The notes under the pieces were generated by a model. That model searched no databases and was not told the DNA's origin. It was given only the letters and a program-made list of their open reading frames with translations. DNA of 64,000 bases, from contig NZ_JAWDKA010000003.1 in NCBI RefSeq assembly GCF_032714615.1, positions 124,001 through 188,000 on the forward strand, given 5' to 3'. The translations under genes and the position numbers were made by a program. Of the stretch, positions 1 through 10,429 are shown in pieces. Position 1 is the first letter of the stretch, and each line of letters starts with the position of its first letter. This DNA is from Methanorbis furvi. GTDB lineage: Archaea > Halobacteriota > Methanomicrobia > Methanomicrobiales > Methanocorpusculaceae.

Positions 1-31
1 AATAATGATGCTACCTTCCAGAGGACAACAA

Positions 32-105
32 GGGCCAGTAGATCAGTCAGGCAGATCGTCGGACTTTTAATCCGCAGGTCGGGGGTTCAACTCCCTCCTG
101 GCCCG
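32..105 (+). tRNA. tRNA-Lys (anticodon TTT)
   Basis: A complete cloverleaf can be folded by eye. The acceptor stem pairs bases 32-38 with 98-104, with discriminator G105. The D stem GATC/GATC is at 41-44 and 54-57. The anticodon loop CTTTTAA at 64-70 gives anticodon TTT. The T stem at 81-85/93-97 encloses a TTCAACT loop. One mismatch closes the anticodon stem (59/75). CCA is not encoded. It lies 197 bases upstream of rpoH on the same strand. Confidence 0.95.
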
Positions 106-302
106 CTTGCACGTCGCCATGGGTTTTTAGGAAAGTCGGATTCACAAGACCGCCCTATTTACTTTTCGGCAGCGTGTATTGGCGCGTCCGTTGGACAACC
201 TGAAAGCGTCAACAAAAAAAAACTCTGAGACTTTTATGTGGTGAGAACTCTGAACACAAGCAACAGACATCCGTATCTACCCAGATCTTAAATAGGAGCT
301 CT

Positions 303-551
303 ATGACACGACTAAACGTACTACTCCATGAGATGGTTCCCGATCACCAGATCATGACCCCGGAAGAGGTCTCCCAACTTCTTATCGACTATGACATCAC
401 CGAAGAGCACCTTCCAAAAATGTATCATGATGACCCTGCTGCCAAAGCATGCGGAGCAAAACCGGGAATGGTTATCCGCATCACGCGCAAGAGTCAGACA
501 GCAGGTGAAGCTACCTCCTACCGTCTCGTGGTCAGACGGCCGAAAAAATAA
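303..551 (+). CDS. rpoH: DNA-directed RNA polymerase subunit H
   Basis: This is the archaeal RpoH, equivalent to the C-terminal domain of eukaryotic RPB5, a small assembly subunit at the jaw of RNA polymerase. The 82-residue product has the usual length. It carries the family features, a DHQIM-like N-terminal segment, a [10 protein letters not shown] strand near residues 51-60 and an SYRLVV end. The ATG is preceded by TAGGAG, which supports this start. It is the first gene of the rpoH-B2-B1-A1-A2 operon, the standard order in methanogens. The next gene follows after 15 bases. Confidence 0.95.
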   Translation: MTRLNVLLHEMVPDHQIMTPEEVSQLLIDYDITEEHLPKMYHDDPAAKACGAKPGMVIRITRKSQTAGEATSYRLVVRRPKK

Positions 552-566
552 CCAGAGTGGATATAC

Positions 567-2120
567 TTGATTGATAGAAGCGTACTTTCCGGATCCTACT
601 TCTCCCAGGAACACGTTGCCCGTCACCAGCTTGACTCATTCAACAACTTCGTGCAGTACAACCTGCAGAAAGTTGTCAATGAACAGCGCCTTGTTGAGAC
701 GGAGATCGTAAACCGGGGAAAGAATCAGGAACCCGTATGGGTTGAACTCGGAGAAATCCGTGTCGAAAAACCGATCGTCCGTGAAGCGGACGGATCACAG
801 AGCAAATTATACCCGACCGAAGCACGTCTGCGTAACCTAACCTACGCAGCACCCATGGTCCTCACCATGACACTCCATCAGGGCGAAAAAGTCTTCGACC
901 CGCAGGAGACCACCATTGGTCAGCTTCCGGTCATGATCGGATCCAAAGTCTGCAACCTCTGCGGACTCACGACCGAAGAAAGAACCGAACAGGGCGAAGA
1001 TCCAAGTGACCCCGGAGGATATTTCATCGTCAACGGTACTGAGCGCGTACTCATGACCCTTGAGGACCTTGCCTCAAACAAGATCATGACCGAGTACACC
1101 GAGCGGTACAACGAGCAGATCCATGTATCCAAAGTGTTCTCTCAGTTCCGCGGCTACCGCGCACTCGTCGTCGTCGAGAAAAATAAAAAGAATCTGCTTG
1201 ACGTCAGCTTCCCGTCCGTCGCCGGCCACCTCAGATTCGCAGACTTAATGCGTGCATTAGGCCTTGAGACCGATGAAGACGTTGTCTCTGCCGTGTCACG
1301 CTCGGAAGACGTCTTAACCTACATGATGCAGAACCTCGAAGAGTCCGAATGTGCGAACTCTGAGGAAGGAATCATGTACGTCGGTAAAAAGCTCGCGCCG
1401 AACCAGACCAAAGACTATCAGAGAAAACGTGCCGAGTTCGTGCTCGACAGCTATCTTTTACCGCACTTAAACTACCTCATCCCGTCCCACTTAAAACCCG
1501 GAGACGAAGGCTACGAAGTCTATGCAAAAGACGTCCGCGTCGCAAAAGCTGAGTTCCTTGGAAGAATGGCAGAAGCCTGTTTCGATCTCGCCTTAAACAA
1601 AAGGAGAATCGATGACAAAGACCACTACTCCAACAAACGCCTGAAACTCGCCGGCGACTTAATGGAAGATCTCTTCCGTATCTCTCTCAACAGACTCACG
1701 CGCGACGTCAAATACCAGCTCGAACGCGCCAGCATGCGTCACAGAGAGCTCGCGATTGGAACGGTTGTTCGTGCAGACGTCTTAACCGAACGGCTTATCC
1801 ACCCGCTTGCAACCGGAAACTGGGTCGGCGGCCGTACCGGAGTATCCCAGCTGATGGACCGTGTCGACCACATGTCCGTCATCTCCCACCTGCGCCGTGT
1901 CATCTCTCCGCTGTCCAGATCCCAGCCTCACTTCGAGGCCCGTGATCTGCACCCGACCCAGTGGGGAAGAATCTGTCCATCCGAAACACCGGAAGGACCA
2001 AACTGTGGTCTGGTCAAAAACTTCGCCCAGCTTGTTGAGATCAGCAAAGGAATCGAAGACGAAGAAGAAATGATGCGCATTATCCGCGGCATGGACATCG
2101 AACCAATCCGGAGTGAGTAA
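567..2120 (+). CDS. rpoB2: RNA polymerase subunit B'' (N-terminal half of beta)
   Basis: This is the B'' subunit, the N-terminal half of the beta-type catalytic subunit, which is encoded as two polypeptides in methanogens. The 517 residues cover the protrusion, lobe and fork regions. Visible family motifs are IGSKVCNL (zinc-like C-x2-C near 129-134), GGYFIVNGTERV, and the RDLHPTQWGRICPSETPEGPNCGL stretch near the C-terminus (split here only by description). The start is TTG at 567. No good upstream ATG exists, and the segment IDRSVLSGSYFS matches the family start. The stop TAA is directly followed by the ATG of rpoB1. Confidence 0.95.
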   Translation: MIDRSVLSGSYFSQEHVARHQLDSFNNFVQYNLQKVVNEQRLVETEIVNRGKNQEPVWVELGEIRVEKPIVREADGSQSKLYPTEARLRNLTYAAPMVLTMTLHQGEKVFDPQETTIGQLPVMIGSKVCNLCGLTTEERTEQGEDPSDPGGYFIVNGTERVLMTLEDLASNKIMTEYTERYNEQIHVSKVFSQFRGYRALVVVEKNKKNLLDVSFPSVAGHLRFADLMRALGLETDEDVVSAVSRSEDVLTYMMQNLEESECANSEEGIMYVGKKLAPNQTKDYQRKRAEFVLDSYLLPHLNYLIPSHLKPGDEGYEVYAKDVRVAKAEFLGRMAEACFDLALNKRRIDDKDHYSNKRLKLAGDLMEDLFRISLNRLTRDVKYQLERASMRHRELAIGTVVRADVLTERLIHPLATGNWVGGRTGVSQLMDRVDHMSVISHLRRVISPLSRSQPHFEARDLHPTQWGRICPSETPEGPNCGLVKNFAQLVEISKGIEDEEEMMRIIRGMDIEPIRSE

Positions 2121-4034
2121 ATGGAAAAGAAAATGGCAAGAGTGTTCGTTGACGGTGCTCTGTTCGGCAAAGTCGACGACGCAGTTGGTTTCACCAGAAA
2201 CTTCCGTCAGATGCGCCGGAACGGTCAGGTTCCGACCGAAGTCAACATCTCCTACAAAGATTACAGCAATGAAATCGTCATCAACACCGATCGCGGACGG
2301 GCACGCCGCCCGTTGATTGTGGTCGAGAACGGTCAGCCGGCCGTCACTCCTGATGACATCGAGAGAGTCCGCAGCGGCGAGTACGAGTTCATGAGTCTCG
2401 TTAGCCAGGGAAAGATCGAGTTCATCGACGCAGAAGAAGAGGACGACCTCTACATTGGTGTCTATGAAGACGACCTTACCCCTGATCACACCCACCTTGA
2501 GATCGACCCGTCTCTGATCCTTGGTATCGGAGCAGCACACGTTCCGTTCCCGGAACACAACGCATCTCCGCGTGTCACCATGGGTGCAGGTATGATCAAG
2601 CAGGCTCTCGGCTTTGCCCAGGCAAACATGAAACTGCGCCCCGATACCCGCGGCCACATGCTTCACTATGCCCAGGTCCCCATGGTCCACACCCAGGCAG
2701 CAGAGCTTATCGGTTCTGACACCCGCCCGCAGGGACAGAACTTCTGTGTTGCTATCATCTCCTACGAAGGCTACAACATTGAAGATGCACTCATCTTCAA
2801 CAAGGCATCTGTTGAGCGCGGCCTTGGCCGTTCCCACTTCTTCAGAACCTATGAAGGAGAAGAGCGCCGCTACCCGGGAGGACAGGTTGACAGAATCGAA
2901 GTCCCCGAAGATGATGTTCAGGGTTCCCACGGACCTGGCTCCTACGCAAACCTTGACACTGACGGTATCATCAATCCTGAAACCCGTGTCATGGAAAAGG
3001 ATGTTCTGATCGGCAAGACCTCGCCGCCGAGATTCCTTGAGGAACCGACCGGTGAACTCATTGCCGTCGAAAAGCGTCGCGACACCTCTATCACCATGCG
3101 CAGCAACGAGACCGGTATCGTTGACACCGTCATTGTCACCGAGTCTGAGAACTCCTCGCGCCTTGTCAAGGTCCGCACCCGCGACCTTCGTGTCCCTGAA
3201 ATCGGCGACAAGTTCGCATCCCGTCACGGACAGAAGGGTGTCTGCGGTCTGATCACTCCGCAGGAGAACATGCCCTTCACCGAAGCAGGCATTGCCCCTG
3301 ACCTTGTCATCAACCCGCATGCAGTTCCGTCGCGTATGACCATCGGCCATATGCTCGAGATGATCGGCGGCAAGACCGGATCCCTCATGGGTACCCGCGT
3401 AAACGCAACCTCGTTCCGCAGAAAGCCGGTTGAGCAGATCTTTGACAGTCCGTTCGCACAGAAGAGACTGCTTAATGACAAACAGATCGGAAAAGAGGTT
3501 ACCAACGACACCATCACCCGTGAACAGCTGCTCCGCCACGAGCTTGCACAGGCAGGATTTGCCCACACCGGCAGAGAAGTCATGTATGACGGTATCACCG
3601 GCCGCAGATTCCAGGCTGACATCTATATGGGCGTCATCTACTATCAGAAACTCTACCACATGGTATCCACCAAAATGCACGCACGGTCCCGCGGTCCGGT
3701 GCAGGTTTTAACCCGCCAGCCGACCGAAGGTCGTGCCCGTGAAGGAGGTCTTCGTTTCGGAGAAATGGAGCGTGATGTCATGATCGGACACGGAGCAGCA
3801 ATGGCCTTAAAGGAACGCCTGCTTGACGAGTCCGACGCAGTGAAGCAGTACGTCTGCGCACGCTGCGGAATGGTTGCAATGTATGATGCAAAGCAGAAGA
3901 CCACCCGCTGTCTTGCCTGCGGTGCAGAGACCGATATCTACGAAGTCGAGATGAGCTATGCATTCAAGCTGCTGCTTGATGAAATGAAGAGTATGGGAAT
4001 TGCGCCCAGACTGAAACTGGAGGATATGGTGTAA
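2121..4034 (+). CDS. rpoB1: RNA polymerase subunit B' (C-terminal half of beta)
   Basis: This is the B' subunit of archaeal RNA polymerase, 637 residues. It includes the hybrid-binding and clamp-connecting parts of the beta-type subunit. Clear motifs are GYNIEDA (catalytic centre contact), [11 protein letters not shown], and the end segment MIGHGAA with a C-terminal zinc ribbon CARCG...CLACG near residues 578-597. The gene starts directly after the rpoB2 stop, without spacing, so translational coupling is likely. The B''/B' split is the normal methanogen arrangement and not a frameshift. Confidence 0.96.
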   Translation: MEKKMARVFVDGALFGKVDDAVGFTRNFRQMRRNGQVPTEVNISYKDYSNEIVINTDRGRARRPLIVVENGQPAVTPDDIERVRSGEYEFMSLVSQGKIEFIDAEEEDDLYIGVYEDDLTPDHTHLEIDPSLILGIGAAHVPFPEHNASPRVTMGAGMIKQALGFAQANMKLRPDTRGHMLHYAQVPMVHTQAAELIGSDTRPQGQNFCVAIISYEGYNIEDALIFNKASVERGLGRSHFFRTYEGEERRYPGGQVDRIEVPEDDVQGSHGPGSYANLDTDGIINPETRVMEKDVLIGKTSPPRFLEEPTGELIAVEKRRDTSITMRSNETGIVDTVIVTESENSSRLVKVRTRDLRVPEIGDKFASRHGQKGVCGLITPQENMPFTEAGIAPDLVINPHAVPSRMTIGHMLEMIGGKTGSLMGTRVNATSFRRKPVEQIFDSPFAQKRLLNDKQIGKEVTNDTITREQLLRHELAQAGFAHTGREVMYDGITGRRFQADIYMGVIYYQKLYHMVSTKMHARSRGPVQVLTRQPTEGRAREGGLRFGEMERDVMIGHGAAMALKERLLDESDAVKQYVCARCGMVAMYDAKQKTTRCLACGAETDIYEVEMSYAFKLLLDEMKSMGIAPRLKLEDMV

Positions 4035-4035
4035 C

Positions 4036-6708
4036 ATGACCAGCCCAAAGAGAATCGGAAAGATTGAGTTCGGTCTGCTCTCCCCAAAAGCGATCCGCGA
4101 CATGAGTGTCTGCAAGGTCATCTGGCCTGACACCTATGACGACGATGGATTCCCGTACCCGAAAGGTCTGATGGACCCGAGCCTCGGTGTCATCGACCCG
4201 GGTCTCCGCTGCAAAACATGCGGTCAGAAGCAGGGCGACTGTCCCGGCCACTTCGGCCACATTGATCTCGCAAAGCCGGTCATTCACGTCGGCTACACGA
4301 GACTCATCAGAAAACTTCTGCGTGTGACCTGCCGTGAGTGCGGTCGTCTCCTTCTTGACAAAGAAGAGATCGAACGGTTCAGTGCACTGGAAGACGATCC
4401 CTACTCTGCCGAAACCATCGGTGAGAAGGACATCAAAAAGGAGCGCGTCTGCCCGTACTGTGGTGACCAGCAGTTCAAGATCAACTTTGAGAAGCCGACG
4501 AGTTTCGTAGAAGTTGTCACCGAGACCGGTGAGGACGGCAAGGTTCACAAGACCGAGCACAAACTCACCTCCGCTGACATCCGCGAGCGTCTGGAAAAGA
4601 TCACCGACGACGACCTCCGTCTTCTCGGTATCGACCCAACCGTTGCCCGGCCGGAATGGACGATTCTTACCGTCCTTCCGGTTCCGCCGGTAACGGTCCG
4701 TCCGTCGATTATTCTTGAGAACGGTCAGCGGTCTGAAGATGACCTGACCCACAAGCTTGTTGATATCATCAGAATCAATCAGCGGTTCAAGGAAAATCAG
4801 GATGCAGGTGCTCCGCAGCTCATTATTGAGGATCTGTGGGAACTTCTGCAGTACCATGTCACGACATACCTCGACAACGAAGTTGCCGGATGTCCGCCTG
4901 CCCGCCACCGGTCGGGACGTCCCTTAAAGACGCTCTCCCAGAGACTGAAAGGAAAGGACGGCCGGTTCCGCGGTTCGCTGTCCGGTAAGCGTGTCAACTT
5001 CTCCTCACGTACGGTTATCTCGCCTGACCCGAACCTCTCCATCGGTGAGGTCGGTGTCCCCTTGGCAATCGCAAACGAGATGTCTGTTCCGGTCCGCGTA
5101 ACCAAACAGAACATCGAAGACATCAGGTCCATGATCCGGATCGGTCCAAACCGCCCGACCCTTCGTGACCCCTGCGGTGCAAACTATGTTAACCGTCCTG
5201 ACGGCAGACGTATTCGTTTGATCTCAGGAGTCGAAGGCAACTGTGACACCGTCGCAGAGATGATTGAGCCTGGATGGAAGATTGACCGCCAGCTTCGTGA
5301 CGGCGATATCGTTCTCTTCAACCGTCAGCCGTCTCTGCACAGAATGTCCATCATGTCCCATCACATCAAAGTGATGAACGGCAGAACATTCCGCTTAAAC
5401 CCGGCTGTGTGTCCCCCGTACAACGCAGACTTTGATGGTGATGAAATGAACCTGCACGTCCCGCAGACCGAAGAGGCGCGTGCGGAAGCAGAGCTTCTCG
5501 TTGCGGTTCAGGAAAACATTCTCTCACCAAGATTCGGCGGTCCGATCATCGGCGGTCTTCACGACCACATCTCCGGTATCTTCCTCCTCACCAATCAGAT
5601 GAAGTGGTACACCAAATCCCAGTTCCTCTATCTCCTGAAGTACACTCCAATGGAGCACCTTCCTGAGCCTGGCATGATCGGCGAGGACGGAACCCCGTAC
5701 TGGAGCAACAAGCAGGCATTCTCAATGATTCTGCCAACTGATGTCAATATGTTCTACAAGGCAACCTGTTGCCGTAACTGTGACCCGTGTACGAAGGACA
5801 CCCACTGTCCGCATGACGCATACGTCAGAATCGTGGACGGTCAGCTGCTTACCGGAACGATTGACAAAAAGTCTGTCGGAGCAATGGACGGTGCAATTCT
5901 GAACCGTATCATCCGCCTGCACGGCATGAAGCGTGCCCGTGAGTACATTGACGACTTAACGAAGCTCTCGATTCGTGCAATCATGATCAACGGTTTCTCG
6001 TACGGTATCAACGATACCGATCTCGGTAAAGAGGAGTACAAACAGATCCGTGATGTGCTTGACAAGGCAGAATCCGACGTGGCCCAGCGTATCAGCATCT
6101 ACGAACAGGGACATCTTGAGCCGATGCCGGGAAGAACCCAGGAAGAGACGCTTGAAATGCAGGTGATGAAGGAGCTCGGTAAGGCCCGTGACCGTACCGG
6201 AGAAATTGCATCCCGCCACTTAGGTTTTGAAAACTCTGCAGTGGTAATGGCAGTATCCGGTGCCCGTGGTTCCATGCTGAACATGGCACAGATGGCAGGT
6301 TGTATCGGTCAGCAGGCAGTGCGTGGTGAGCGTATCGTTCGTGGTTACGAGGACCGCACCCTGCCGCACTTCAAGCGCGGCGACAAGGGATCAGACGCAC
6401 ACGGATTCGTCCGCAACTCCTACAAGTCAGGTTTAACCCCGACCGAGTTCTTCTTCCATGCAATCGGAGGTCGTGAAGGTCTTGTGGATACTGCAGTCCG
6501 TACATCCCAGTCCGGTTACCTGCAGCGCCGTATGATCAACGCTCTGCAGGATCTGAAGGTCGCGTACGATGGAACTGTCCGCAGTACCGGAGGCAAGATC
6601 ATTCAGTTCAAGTATGGTGAGGATGGAACCGATCCGGCAAAGTCCGCATCCGGTCTGCCGGTCGATGTGAAAGGTATCGCCGAGTCAGTGTTAAAGGAGG
6701 CAGTGTAA
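4036..6708 (+). CDS. rpoA1: RNA polymerase subunit A' (catalytic, N-terminal part of beta')
   Basis: This is the A' subunit, 890 residues, carrying the catalytic metal site. The invariant NADFDGD motif is at residues 463-469, where D465, D467 and D469 bind Mg. N-terminal zinc motifs CKTCG...CPGHFGH and CRECG...CPYCG are present. A cysteine-rich insertion (C578, C579, C582, C585, C591) lies downstream of the active site. The bridge-helix region and [13 protein letters not shown] segment near 780 are intact. The gene is separated by one base from rpoB1 and one base from rpoA2, so it is part of the same operon. Confidence 0.96.
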   Translation: MTSPKRIGKIEFGLLSPKAIRDMSVCKVIWPDTYDDDGFPYPKGLMDPSLGVIDPGLRCKTCGQKQGDCPGHFGHIDLAKPVIHVGYTRLIRKLLRVTCRECGRLLLDKEEIERFSALEDDPYSAETIGEKDIKKERVCPYCGDQQFKINFEKPTSFVEVVTETGEDGKVHKTEHKLTSADIRERLEKITDDDLRLLGIDPTVARPEWTILTVLPVPPVTVRPSIILENGQRSEDDLTHKLVDIIRINQRFKENQDAGAPQLIIEDLWELLQYHVTTYLDNEVAGCPPARHRSGRPLKTLSQRLKGKDGRFRGSLSGKRVNFSSRTVISPDPNLSIGEVGVPLAIANEMSVPVRVTKQNIEDIRSMIRIGPNRPTLRDPCGANYVNRPDGRRIRLISGVEGNCDTVAEMIEPGWKIDRQLRDGDIVLFNRQPSLHRMSIMSHHIKVMNGRTFRLNPAVCPPYNADFDGDEMNLHVPQTEEARAEAELLVAVQENILSPRFGGPIIGGLHDHISGIFLLTNQMKWYTKSQFLYLLKYTPMEHLPEPGMIGEDGTPYWSNKQAFSMILPTDVNMFYKATCCRNCDPCTKDTHCPHDAYVRIVDGQLLTGTIDKKSVGAMDGAILNRIIRLHGMKRAREYIDDLTKLSIRAIMINGFSYGINDTDLGKEEYKQIRDVLDKAESDVAQRISIYEQGHLEPMPGRTQEETLEMQVMKELGKARDRTGEIASRHLGFENSAVVMAVSGARGSMLNMAQMAGCIGQQAVRGERIVRGYEDRTLPHFKRGDKGSDAHGFVRNSYKSGLTPTEFFFHAIGGREGLVDTAVRTSQSGYLQRRMINALQDLKVAYDGTVRSTGGKIIQFKYGEDGTDPAKSASGLPVDVKGIAESVLKEAV

Positions 6709-6709
6709 A

Positions 6710-8305
6710 ATGGCGCCAAGAAAGAAGGCAGAAGAGCCGGCTGCATTCCCTGCACCGACCTTTATCGATGAAGACATCCCGATGGAACCGGTCGAGGAAA
6801 ATGAAGACCGGTTCGGCGACTCCCTTGAGGACGCAGTGATCAGTCAGTACGAGGCAGGCATCCCTGAGCCGGTCGAGGAGATCGAGGTTATTGAAGAGAT
6901 CGTCGAAGAAACCGATGAGTTTGAGGATGAGGACGACGAGGCAAAGTCAAGATCCAAAAAAGGAAAGAAAGCTGCTTCCGAGATCGAGGTTCCTGAGAGC
7001 AGTGTTGCAAAGATGCTGCGCGAGTGGAATCTGCCAAAGACTCTGTTTGATCAGATCCGCATCTGGCTTGAGGGTAAGACCCCTGAGGAGATGGAGTTAG
7101 TCAACCTTGACCGGCTGAAGAGCCGTGTCCGCCGTCTGGTTGACGAGGACATGCCGGTCTCTACCACAACTGAGCTTACCAAGATTCTGATCGCCAAAAA
7201 TGACTCCGGACGTGATGTGACTGATGAACAGTTTGAGGAGATCGTTTCGCGTATCAATCAGGAGTACAACCGCACACGTGTGCAGCCGTGCGAAGCTGTG
7301 GGAATCAATGCAGCCCACTCGATTGGTGAGCCCGGCACTCAGATGACGATGCGTACCTTCCACTACGCCGGTGTCGCTGAAATTAACGTTACGTTAGGTC
7401 TGCCGCGTCTTATCGAGATCATGGACGCACGAAAAGAGCCGTCCACGCCGACCATGACGATCTTCCTTGAGGAAGGCTATCGCGAGGACCGTGACAAGGC
7501 ACGTGAAGTGTCCTGGAAGATTGAGGCAGCTCCACTTCACGAGTTCGGCGATATCGAGACTGATATTGCTGATATGTGTGTGGTTGTACAGATCAACCGC
7601 GAGGTGTGCAAGAAGAGAAAGATCTCGGTTGCCGAGATTTTGGAGCGTGCCCCGCAGAAGATCAAGGACAAGCGCCACTACCGTGACTTTGAGGTCGAGA
7701 TCGATGACAAGGATGGTATTCTCCGGTTCCTGCCAAAGAACGAGGAGTCATACCAGAACCTGTTCCAGCTGGCAGAGCATGTTCGTCAGGTAATCGTGCA
7801 GGGTATTGATGATATCCGCCGTGTTGTGGTCAGAAAGGAGAATGATGAGTACATTCTCCACACGGAAGGCTCCAACTTAAAGGATGTCTTTGAGATCGAT
7901 GGTGTTGACTGCACCAGAACAAGGACCAACAACATCGCTGAGATTGCCGGAACTCTGGGTATTGAAGCGGCACGGTCTGCTATCATCTATGAAGCGTTCT
8001 CGACGCTGAAGGAACAGGGTATCTCGGTCGATCTCCGTCACATCATGCTGGTTGCAGATATTATGTGCATGGACGGCGAGGTCAAACAGATCGGTCGTCA
8101 CGGTATTGCCGGTGAGAAGGAGTCGGTCCTTTCCCGTGCATCTTTTGAGGTGACGGTCAATCACTTGCTGGATGCCGCGGTCGCTCACGAGTTCGATGAG
8201 CTGTCCGGTGTTACCGAGAACGTCATCGTCGGTCAGCCGATTCTGCTCGGTACCGGCGACGTGAAGCTGATGGTCCGCCGGGTTGACCCGACGAAATCAG
8301 CATAA
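6710..8305 (+). CDS. rpoA2: RNA polymerase subunit A'' with acidic N-terminal extension
   Basis: This is the A'' subunit, the C-terminal part of the beta'-type subunit. It contributes the trigger-loop/jaw region, seen as [20 protein letters not shown] and [11 protein letters not shown], and the cleft end with [19 protein letters not shown]. The protein is 531 residues, longer than the roughly 380-430 usual for A''. The extra length is mostly an acidic, low-complexity N-terminus (residues 1-95) rich in E, D and P, followed by a short basic patch (SRSKKGKK). Family-like sequence begins near residue 97. The ATG lies one base after the rpoA1 stop and is preceded by AAGGAGG within rpoA1, so the long form is very likely translated. 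Confidence 0.95.
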   Translation: MAPRKKAEEPAAFPAPTFIDEDIPMEPVEENEDRFGDSLEDAVISQYEAGIPEPVEEIEVIEEIVEETDEFEDEDDEAKSRSKKGKKAASEIEVPESSVAKMLREWNLPKTLFDQIRIWLEGKTPEEMELVNLDRLKSRVRRLVDEDMPVSTTTELTKILIAKNDSGRDVTDEQFEEIVSRINQEYNRTRVQPCEAVGINAAHSIGEPGTQMTMRTFHYAGVAEINVTLGLPRLIEIMDARKEPSTPTMTIFLEEGYREDRDKAREVSWKIEAAPLHEFGDIETDIADMCVVVQINREVCKKRKISVAEILERAPQKIKDKRHYRDFEVEIDDKDGILRFLPKNEESYQNLFQLAEHVRQVIVQGIDDIRRVVVRKENDEYILHTEGSNLKDVFEIDGVDCTRTRTNNIAEIAGTLGIEAARSAIIYEAFSTLKEQGISVDLRHIMLVADIMCMDGEVKQIGRHGIAGEKESVLSRASFEVTVNHLLDAAVAHEFDELSGVTENVIVGQPILLGTGDVKLMVRRVDPTKSA

Positions 8306-8321
8306 TTTTTTTTTAATTTTT

Positions 8322-8537
8322 GAAACGCGAATAGCGCGAATCGCACGCCGTTTCGTCGTGCTCACTGCTTCGCAGAATAAAAAATCGCCAATGGCGATTT
8401 TTAGGGAAATACTAAGTTACTTATTTTTAGATAAAATCACGATCAATTTCTTTTTTTGAAAGTCGCCATTGGCGATTTTTATTCGCGCTATTCTGCGAAG
8501 CAGTGAGCACGACGGAATGGCGTGCGATTCGCGTTTA
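8322..8537. repeat. Family B long palindromic repeat (copy 1)
   Basis: This is an inverted repeat of about 215 bases filling the gap after rpoA2. Both ends read AAACGCGAAT...CGC inward. An inner hairpin AAAAATCGCC/GGCGATTTTT lies in each arm. The arms share GTCGTGCTCACTGCTTCGC. One arm has the 9-base unit AGCGCGAAT near its outer end, while the other arm has it near its inner end. A second copy lies at 39547-39834. No open reading frame is contained. Confidence 0.85.
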
Positions 8538-8542
8538 TATCA

Positions 8543-9253
8543 TCACACATGATCCACAGCACATACGCCCTTGATCGCAACGACCCGCTCGACTTCGGTG
8601 AGCCATTCGTTGAAGTGAGGACATTGCCTGCGAATGTCTGCGAGCCCGATCTTTTCTGCGATTAAAATTCCTTCAACCGTTTTTGAGTACCTCGGATACA
8701 ATCGTTTCAGCCGCTTTGATGGCGCACTTTCAGGACTCGTATTGATCTCTTCGGGTTCAAAGTTTCTGCGGATCTCTCTAAGCTCTTTGCAGTGAGAACT
8801 CCTGCCGACCGAGAGCACTTTATCAATTGCAGCAATGTCGGAGAACAGGAGCGCTTCAAACTCATGAAGCTGAATGTAGGGAATGAAGTTGTCATCAGGG
8901 ACGTCCTCTCCGCTGATGTTTTCATCCAGCATCCGCTCCAAGTATCTGACCCGCTCATACGAAGTAGGATAGTCGCTGATGTTTCCCATGCCGGGAAAAT
9001 CAGCCGGCAGTCCGTAGTAATCGATCATCGTGGTCACCACGGCATTTTTGTTTTTGAGAAGCCGGCGGGTATTGATGCGAAACTGTTCATAATGGCTCAG
9101 TCCTCCGCGATGGGCAACACCATGGGCATTGCTGGTTTTGTTGATGACAACAGTTATGCTGCATCCAAGTCCTTCCAGATACGGTCGGAGAATATGTGCC
9201 GCAAATGAGGCTTCGGTGAATCCTTCGACATGTATCTTCAGGAGAAGCGTCAC
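8543..9253 (-). CDS. DUF4276 family protein, TOPRIM-like
   Basis: This looks like a DUF4276 protein, a family usually paired with an ATPase and probably of TOPRIM-like fold. Motifs that fit are an N-terminal HVEGFTE (glutamate motif), TMIDYYGLP (acidic strand) and HEFEALLFSD. The biochemical role is not established. I choose GTG at 9253: it overlaps the stop of the upstream ATPase by four bases (GTGA) and has GGAGG six bases upstream. This gives 236 residues; a longer frame to 9283 would run into the ATPase gene. The tight coupling suggests the two proteins act together, possibly in DNA or RNA processing or phage defence. Confidence 0.8.
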   Translation of the reverse strand: MTLLLKIHVEGFTEASFAAHILRPYLEGLGCSITVVINKTSNAHGVAHRGGLSHYEQFRINTRRLLKNKNAVVTTMIDYYGLPADFPGMGNISDYPTSYERVRYLERMLDENISGEDVPDDNFIPYIQLHEFEALLFSDIAAIDKVLSVGRSSHCKELREIRRNFEPEEINTSPESAPSKRLKRLYPRYSKTVEGILIAEKIGLADIRRQCPHFNEWLTEVERVVAIKGVCAVDHV

Positions 9254-10296
9254 GGATTGCCTCCAAGTATATTCATCTGCCACAGCTCTCCGATGCTGTA
9301 CTCCTCGATCCAGTCCGCAAGACTCTCCGGCGTTGTCAGGGTCAGGGTTGTTGCGCCGTTATGATTTTCCACGATAAGAATGCTGCACCCTTCCGCATCC
9401 TCGGTCTCCGGATCAAATGCATTGAGAAGCTGAACCGACTGAGTGGAGACGATGAGCTGGGATTTTTCTCCGGCGAACTTGATCAGATCAGCCAGAGCCG
9501 CAACGGCAAACGGGTGCAGTCCAAGTTCCGGCTCATCGATGAGTATCAGTTTCGGCGGACACGGCTGAATCAAAAGAACTGCAAGGGCAACGAATCGTGC
9601 AGTCCCTCCCGAAAGAGCGCTAAAAGGAAATGCGTAGCCTTCTGAGTTTTTGTCCATCCAGTATATGGATGGTGTATCTCCATTTTCTTTGAACACAAAG
9701 TCGCCGAACTGGGGAAACACGAGACGAACCGTATCAACAATTTTGTCATAATGATCCGGCTCGGTGGTCTTCAGCATGTGAAGGAACCGCACAAGTTTGT
9801 CATCGTCATGATTGGTGCACCGCTGTTTGAACCGGTAAATGGTCCAGCTCTGAAGATGCAGACGAAAACTTTCACATGACGGATGTTCATCCACTCTGGT
9901 GAAAACACCGGTCTCCAAGGTATCCCTGGATCTTAAGGTCAGCGTCTTCTCTCCTGCAGCAAGTATCAGCTGTTCGCTCTCGATCCTGCAGTGGTTCTCT
10001 TTGTCTGCTGTCAGCACCACCTCATAGAAACTGTCGCCGAACTCTGCTGTGATCCGGACTTTTTCCGTCCTGCCGGTACCATAGCGGAAGAGTATCTCAG
10101 CACCTCCGTTCTCTTCGACAAACTTCTGGAGTCTGCCTAAGGTTACGGCATGCAGGAGTTCAAAGATGCTGAGGACATTGCTTTTTCCCGAACCGTTCGG
10201 TCCGATAAGCAGATTGATGCGGTCAAGTGGTATGTCGATCTTTTCGATCGAGCGAAAGCCCTCGATAGATATTTTCGTAAGTTGTTGGGCTATCAT
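9250..10296 (-). CDS. AAA/ABC-type ATPase (RecF/SMC-like, AAA_21)
   Basis: This is a soluble ATPase of the RecF/OLD/AAA_21 class. It has a P-loop GPNGSGKSN near residue 31, an ABC-type signature LSGGTARF, a Walker B ILIDEPELGLHP and a switch region STQS. The start ATG 10296 (MIAQQLTKISIEG) is preferred because the family begins just before the first strand. The frame extends further upstream to 10371 without family-like sequence. The protein is then 348 residues. It ends overlapping the DUF4276 gene. Such ATPase plus TOPRIM-like pairs are found in defence or repair contexts, but this specific pair is not assigned. Confidence 0.85.
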   Translation of the reverse strand: MIAQQLTKISIEGFRSIEKIDIPLDRINLLIGPNGSGKSNVLSIFELLHAVTLGRLQKFVEENGGAEILFRYGTGRTEKVRITAEFGDSFYEVVLTADKENHCRIESEQLILAAGEKTLTLRSRDTLETGVFTRVDEHPSCESFRLHLQSWTIYRFKQRCTNHDDDKLVRFLHMLKTTEPDHYDKIVDTVRLVFPQFGDFVFKENGDTPSIYWMDKNSEGYAFPFSALSGGTARFVALAVLLIQPCPPKLILIDEPELGLHPFAVAALADLIKFAGEKSQLIVSTQSVQLLNAFDPETEDAEGCSILIVENHNGATTLTLTTPESLADWIEEYSIGELWQMNILGGNP

Positions 10297-10400
10297 TACG
10301 ATGCATATCGTGTTTACCGGTATTAAACGTGCGGTCTGTTGCAGTATTTTCCGTGGGCAACCTGAGATCAAAGATGCAAAATCATCACATACAGAGAGGA

Positions 10401-10410
10401 TTTATACCAA
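10401..10410 (+). promoter_or_regulatory. Candidate TATA box for aldehyde dehydrogenase
   Basis: TTTATACCAA is centred about 25 bases upstream of the ATG at 10430. This is the distance expected if the transcript starts at or near the start codon, so the message may be leaderless. No Shine-Dalgarno sequence is seen before the ATG. Confidence 0.45.
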
Positions 10411-10429
10411 CAGATCTTATTTTCACCTA

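Noticed and set aside
2118-2123. Possible frameshift or broken rpoB
   Set aside because: A split of the beta subunit into B'' and B' is normal in methanogens, and the join here (TAA directly followed by ATG) is at the expected place.
1782-3680. Long open frame (632 codons) on the minus strand opposite rpoB2/rpoB1
   Set aside because: It is the complement of highly conserved RNA polymerase genes, shows no family resemblance and crosses two true genes. It reflects codon bias.
10340-10360. TTTCCGTGGGCAACC as another family A copy
   Set aside because: Only one end motif is present and no mirrored core is seen; possibly a remnant.
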